This document shows, piece by piece, positions 61,701 through 64,000 of a stretch of DNA of 64,000 nucleotides. The DNA is taken from assembly GCF_011684115.1 (NCBI RefSeq), contig NZ_JAADJV010000005.1, positions 186,001-250,000 on the forward strand, read 5' to 3'. A model generated the notes under the pieces. The model searched no databases. It was not told the DNA's origin and saw only the letters and a list, made by a program, of their open reading frames with translations. The first letter of the stretch is position 1, and each line of letters opens with the position of its first letter. The translations under genes were made by a program, and so were the position numbers. Origin of the DNA: Rahnella aceris. Lineage in GTDB: Bacteria; Pseudomonadota; Gammaproteobacteria; Enterobacterales; Enterobacteriaceae.

Positions 61701-62554
61701 TTATCCAGTTTTACAATCTGATTTTGCGTACTGGCTTTCAGCTCGAAACGGGTGATCAGCACATCGGTATCGCCGGTGAGACGCAGGTTTTCGGCGAGAA
61801 TTTGCTGAATATCCAGATCAACCGGCAGACGGAAATCCGGTAACTCAGGCAGCAGCGGTTTAGCAAACAACTCCTGCAATGTTTCACCCAGCGGTTTCTC
61901 CGGCACGACCACCGGCGGTTGTGCCGGTTTGCCCGTCGCTTTTTCGACGGCTTTGTCCTGCGCGGCCTGCACCACGTCCGGTAACGGGCTGACCGGGGTT
62001 TTCGGCAGCGCAATCAGTAATCCGCCGATACGCGTTGGCATCAGCTGAATTGCGCGGCCTTCCCAGTGCGCCCCTGTGCGGAATGACGCCAGCGAAATAG
62101 CCCGGTCATCCAGCGTAATATTGATGTTATCCAGCGTCAGCAAACGCAGCGTGATCGGATACGGCGTGCTGAGATTGGTTAGCGGCTCGCTGTTTTCCGG
62201 CTCAGGTTGCGCGGCGGCTGGCGTCATTTCTTTGGTATTGACCACCACATTCACGTCTTTCACCCGCAACGCATTGACGCAAAGCGCGCTGTTTTTCAGG
62301 CAGGAGAAATCGAGGGAAAGGTGAAACTCCCCGGCTTTAACGTCCACACCCGGCATTTCGTAATGCACGCCTTTCAGTGTCAGGTCGCGCCATCCACCTT
62401 CGGTACTGGCTATGTTCAGGCCCGGTACGAACCGGTTGGCACCGTTGATCATCAGGTGCAAACCGGTTTGTGTGCCGACCAGAAAGGCCACCAGGCTGAT
62501 TAACAGCACCAGGAAAATCAGGAATCCCAGGCAGATTTTTTTAAATAAACTCAT
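58739..62554 (-). CDS. tamB: translocation and assembly module protein TamB
   Basis: Very long periplasm-spanning AsmA-like protein, anchored in the inner membrane by one N-terminal segment (about residues 7-26) and meeting TamA at its C-terminus. It takes part in phospholipid transport to the outer membrane and in autotransporter assembly. 1271 residues (E. coli 1259); most is beta-rich repeat, and the last 300 residues form the conserved TamB domain ([29 protein letters not shown] region, ending in LDLLYQFEF with terminal Phe). A Pro/Val/Lys-rich linker near 190-220 is notable. Its ATG overlaps the tamA stop as ATGA. Confidence 0.97.
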   Translation of the reverse strand: MSLFKKICLGFLIFLVLLISLVAFLVGTQTGLHLMINGANRFVPGLNIASTEGGWRDLTLKGVHYEMPGVDVKAGEFHLSLDFSCLKNSALCVNALRVKDVNVVVNTKEMTPAAAQPEPENSEPLTNLSTPYPITLRLLTLDNINITLDDRAISLASFRTGAHWEGRAIQLMPTRIGGLLIALPKTPVSPLPDVVQAAQDKAVEKATGKPAQPPVVVPEKPLGETLQELFAKPLLPELPDFRLPVDLDIQQILAENLRLTGDTDVLITRFELKASTQNQIVKLDKLMVRSPQGSVDGMGQATLNQNWPVDMTLNTAVNIDPLKGEKIKLKVAGGLRDKLDVGLNLSGPVRAQLALQTQLAEAGLPLDLQLTSDALQWPLTGTPQYQVKGFKFNVSGKATDYALSLRSDFKGEQIPPATLTLDGKGNVEQFKLSLLRLAALEGNTDLTGVVDWSKAISWNSELKLTGINTAKQYPDWPAKLQGKITTRGSLYGGTWQIQVPVLDLTGNVKQNAVKAQGNVRGNSYGQWDIPQLHLELGRNNLDVKGTLADTWNLDAKVDAPHLDGALPGLGGVVKGMLQLRGDLKAPKLLADITATGLKWQALTVRRVDIKGDVSSTDQIQGNFSVRVQQLKQDALDITDINLEAKGNEKKHELTLKVDGKPVSGRLALSGSFDRATEEWKGDITNTLFDTPVGQWRLNRSIALDYFNKEQRITVGPHCWQNPDADLCVPKTIDAGASGQASVVLNRFDLAMIKPFLTDDTQLSGVFSGKADVSWKAEGGLPQASVSLVGKGVKVQQLVQGSPLPVAFDTLNLNAGLNNGRASLDWLIKITHNGQLDGSIQIADPQGKRNLSGNVNIARISMALLQPALMDGEKASGILNANLRLGGNAQKPLVFGRLALTGVDFDAQFMPFDITDANIGINFNGMSSIMEGVIKTAQGQLELNGNADWSEINAWRARIAARGNKVRVSVPPMVRLDVSPDLVFDATPQLFSLNGTVDIPWARITVQELPESAVGVSSDEVMLNDQRQPIAPASASIPINSNLMVNIGKDVRLDAFGLKARLEGALKVAQDSRGLGLNGQINIPSGRFHAYGQDLIVRKGQLLFSGPADQPLLNLEAIRNPDATENDVVAGLRVTGEADAPKLEIFSDPAMSQQEALSYLLRGQGLDNSGGDSGAMTSALIGLGVAQSGKLVGKIGEAFGVSNLALDTQGVGDSSQVVVSGYVLPGLQVKYGVGIFDSLATLTLRYRLMPKLYLQAVSGIDQALDLLYQFEF

Positions 62555-64000
62555 AATTCCGGACCCAAACCGATGTAAAACTGCAATCCATGCTCATCTT
62601 TGTCGCCAACCGGAGCGGCAACATCTAATTTCACCGGGCCGATCGGTGAAGCCCAGCGCACACCCACACCCGCGCCGGTTTTAAAATCGTTTTGTGTAAT
62701 GTCATTAACCGCTTCACCGGAATCGACAAACACGGCGCCCCACCATTTTCCGGTCACGTTGTACTGGTATTCCACAGAACCGGTGCCCAGATAGGACGCA
62801 CCGGTCAGCTTGCCTTCGTCATCACGTGGAGAAATGGATTTGTATTTGTAACCACGGATACTGCGGTCACCACCGGCGAAGAAGCGCAAGGATGGCGGCA
62901 CACGTTCGAAGTCATTGGTTTCAATCCACCCCAGATTGCCGCGGAACACAAAACGGTGCTTGTCAGCCAGGGTGCGGATCCAGACGTTTTGCGCCTGAAT
63001 CACAGCGAAATCGACATCAGAACCCCAGCTAGTATCGGACACATCAAGAGAGTAGCGCTGAGAATCGCCCCAGGTTGGCATCAGACCGCCGCGCTGACGC
63101 GTACGGTTGAGACTCACACCCGGATAAATCAGCATGGTGGTGTTGGTCACACTGCCCTGTGTAAAGTGATCAAGGCTCCAGCGCAGATTGACCGCATGTT
63201 GCCAGCCGCTCGAGAGATCCCAATAACGCGCCAGATTGACGGTGGTGGAATCTGAATTGGTATCGTTCAGGTCTTCACGTTTGAAACCGCCCTGCACCAG
63301 GTAATATTGCTCCAGCGGGGATTTCAGCAGCGGAATTTTATAACTGAGATCTAAAGACTGCTCCGGGCCGGAGAGCGTGGTTGAGGTTTCAAAACTCTGG
63401 CCACGATCGTTAACCCATGGTTTCTTCCAGTTGGCCGTCACCCGCGCGCCAATGTCCGTGGAATAACCGATACCGGTTTCGATGGTATTCTCGGTGCGCG
63501 GCGACACCACGGCATTCAGCGGCAGGGTTTTCGTGGCTTTGGCATCCGTGAAATCCGGGGACACGACAACAGAGTTAAACCAGCCGGTAGCAGACAGGCG
63601 GCGGTTAAGCTCAGCCAGTTGCGCCGTGGTGTAGTAATCACCCTGATGAAATGGCACCAGATTTTGCAGATATTCATCACGGATCTGCGATCCCTGATAA
63701 TGCACATCACCGAAGCGGTAACGCTCGCCGCTGTCAAACTGAATGTCCCAGAACGCTTTGTGCTCGTCTTCGATGACGCCCAGTTGGCTTTTACGCATCG
63801 TGGCGTCAAAATAACCTTTGCGCAGGGCAATGCCGGTCAGTGAGCTTTTGAAATTGTCGTACGTCCCGTGGTTTAAAATCGTCCCTACCGCAGGCACATC
63901 ACGCTGTTTGAGCTGTTCGAATTCATTATCTTTGTCTGCCTGCCCTTCAATCACGACACTCGTGCCAGCGATTTTCACCGGTATCCCTGGTGTCACTTTG
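62551..64000 (-). CDS. tamA: outer-membrane assembly factor TamA, C-terminal part
   Basis: Omp85-family outer-membrane protein, truncated by the window end; about 483 of some 577 residues are visible. The frame continues past the edge (the GTG at 63996 is internal). The visible part covers POTRA 2-3 and the 16-stranded barrel, with [12 protein letters not shown] (the conserved RGY lid-lock motif) and the C-terminal [21 protein letters not shown] strand typical of Omp85 proteins. Ends in GLGPEL. It is the first gene of tamA-tamB-ytfP. Confidence 0.96.
   Translation of the reverse strand, partial: KVTPGIPVKIAGTSVVIEGQADKDNEFEQLKQRDVPAVGTILNHGTYDNFKSSLTGIALRKGYFDATMRKSQLGVIEDEHKAFWDIQFDSGERYRFGDVHYQGSQIRDEYLQNLVPFHQGDYYTTAQLAELNRRLSATGWFNSVVVSPDFTDAKATKTLPLNAVVSPRTENTIETGIGYSTDIGARVTANWKKPWVNDRGQSFETSTTLSGPEQSLDLSYKIPLLKSPLEQYYLVQGGFKREDLNDTNSDSTTVNLARYWDLSSGWQHAVNLRWSLDHFTQGSVTNTTMLIYPGVSLNRTRQRGGLMPTWGDSQRYSLDVSDTSWGSDVDFAVIQAQNVWIRTLADKHRFVFRGNLGWIETNDFERVPPSLRFFAGGDRSIRGYKYKSISPRDDEGKLTGASYLGTGSVEYQYNVTGKWWGAVFVDSGEAVNDITQNDFKTGAGVGVRWASPIGPVKLDVAAPVGDKDEHGLQFYIGLGPEL

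Overview
The window is a chromosomal segment of an Enterobacterales gammaproteobacterium. Almost every protein is close to an E. coli K-12 protein in sequence, length and start. The PmrAB two-component system directly behind dacB, a phn operon that begins with phnF, and extra genes beside yhbP and ubiUV point to the Yersinia/Serratia/Rahnella side of the order. This is an inference from gene content, not a marker-gene identification.

Left part (1-12.0 kb): the 3' end of treC; nrdDG, for anaerobic deoxyribonucleotide synthesis, behind a pair of NrdR boxes; a tiny solitary CcdA-like antitoxin gene; and a ten-gene carbon-phosphorus lyase operon, phnFGHIJKLMN plus a hexapeptide-repeat transferase, behind two tandem Pho-box-like sites. 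PhnGHIJKLM and PhnN break phosphonates down to phosphoribosyl phosphate. No phosphonate transporter (phnCDE) and no phnP are in this operon.

Middle part (12-47 kb): an oxidoreductase, yhbP, yhbQ, yhbS, then ubiT and ubiUV (O2-independent ubiquinone synthesis); an HlyD-type exporter operon with two ABC-2 permeases but no ATPase; yhbW; and then a core information-processing block, mostly on the minus strand: deaD, nlpI, pnp, rpsO, truB, rbfA, infB, nusA, rimP, initiator tRNA, tRNA-Leu, secG, glmM, folP, ftsH, rlmE. It continues with yhbY, greA (with a GraL-like leader terminator), dacB, pmrAB, obgE, yhbE, rpmA, rplU and ispB. RNA decay, ribosome maturation, translation initiation and transcription elongation genes are therefore grouped, with attenuator-like hairpins between several of them.

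Right part (48.4-64 kb): an unusual divergent pair, a Mu-repressor-type HTH protein facing the Ner-like SfsB across 660 very AT-rich bases, which resembles the c/ner immunity switch of phage Mu. Then mdh (CRP site), argR (ARG box), two tandem yhcN paralogues followed by a possible structured RNA, mpl, fbp, a chemoreceptor with a sigma-28 promoter, ppa, ytfP, tamB and the truncated tamA. In E. coli the yhbP-argR block lies at about 71-73 min and the flanking treC/nrd and mpl/fbp/ppa/tam genes at about 96 min, so here the former block sits inside the latter neighbourhood.

No insertion sequence, integrase, CRISPR array or rRNA operon was recognised. The most unusual signals are the Mu c/ner-like pair, the orphan CcdA tail, the ATPase-less exporter, the alternative hairpins between phnM and phnN, and the structured stretch behind the second yhcN.
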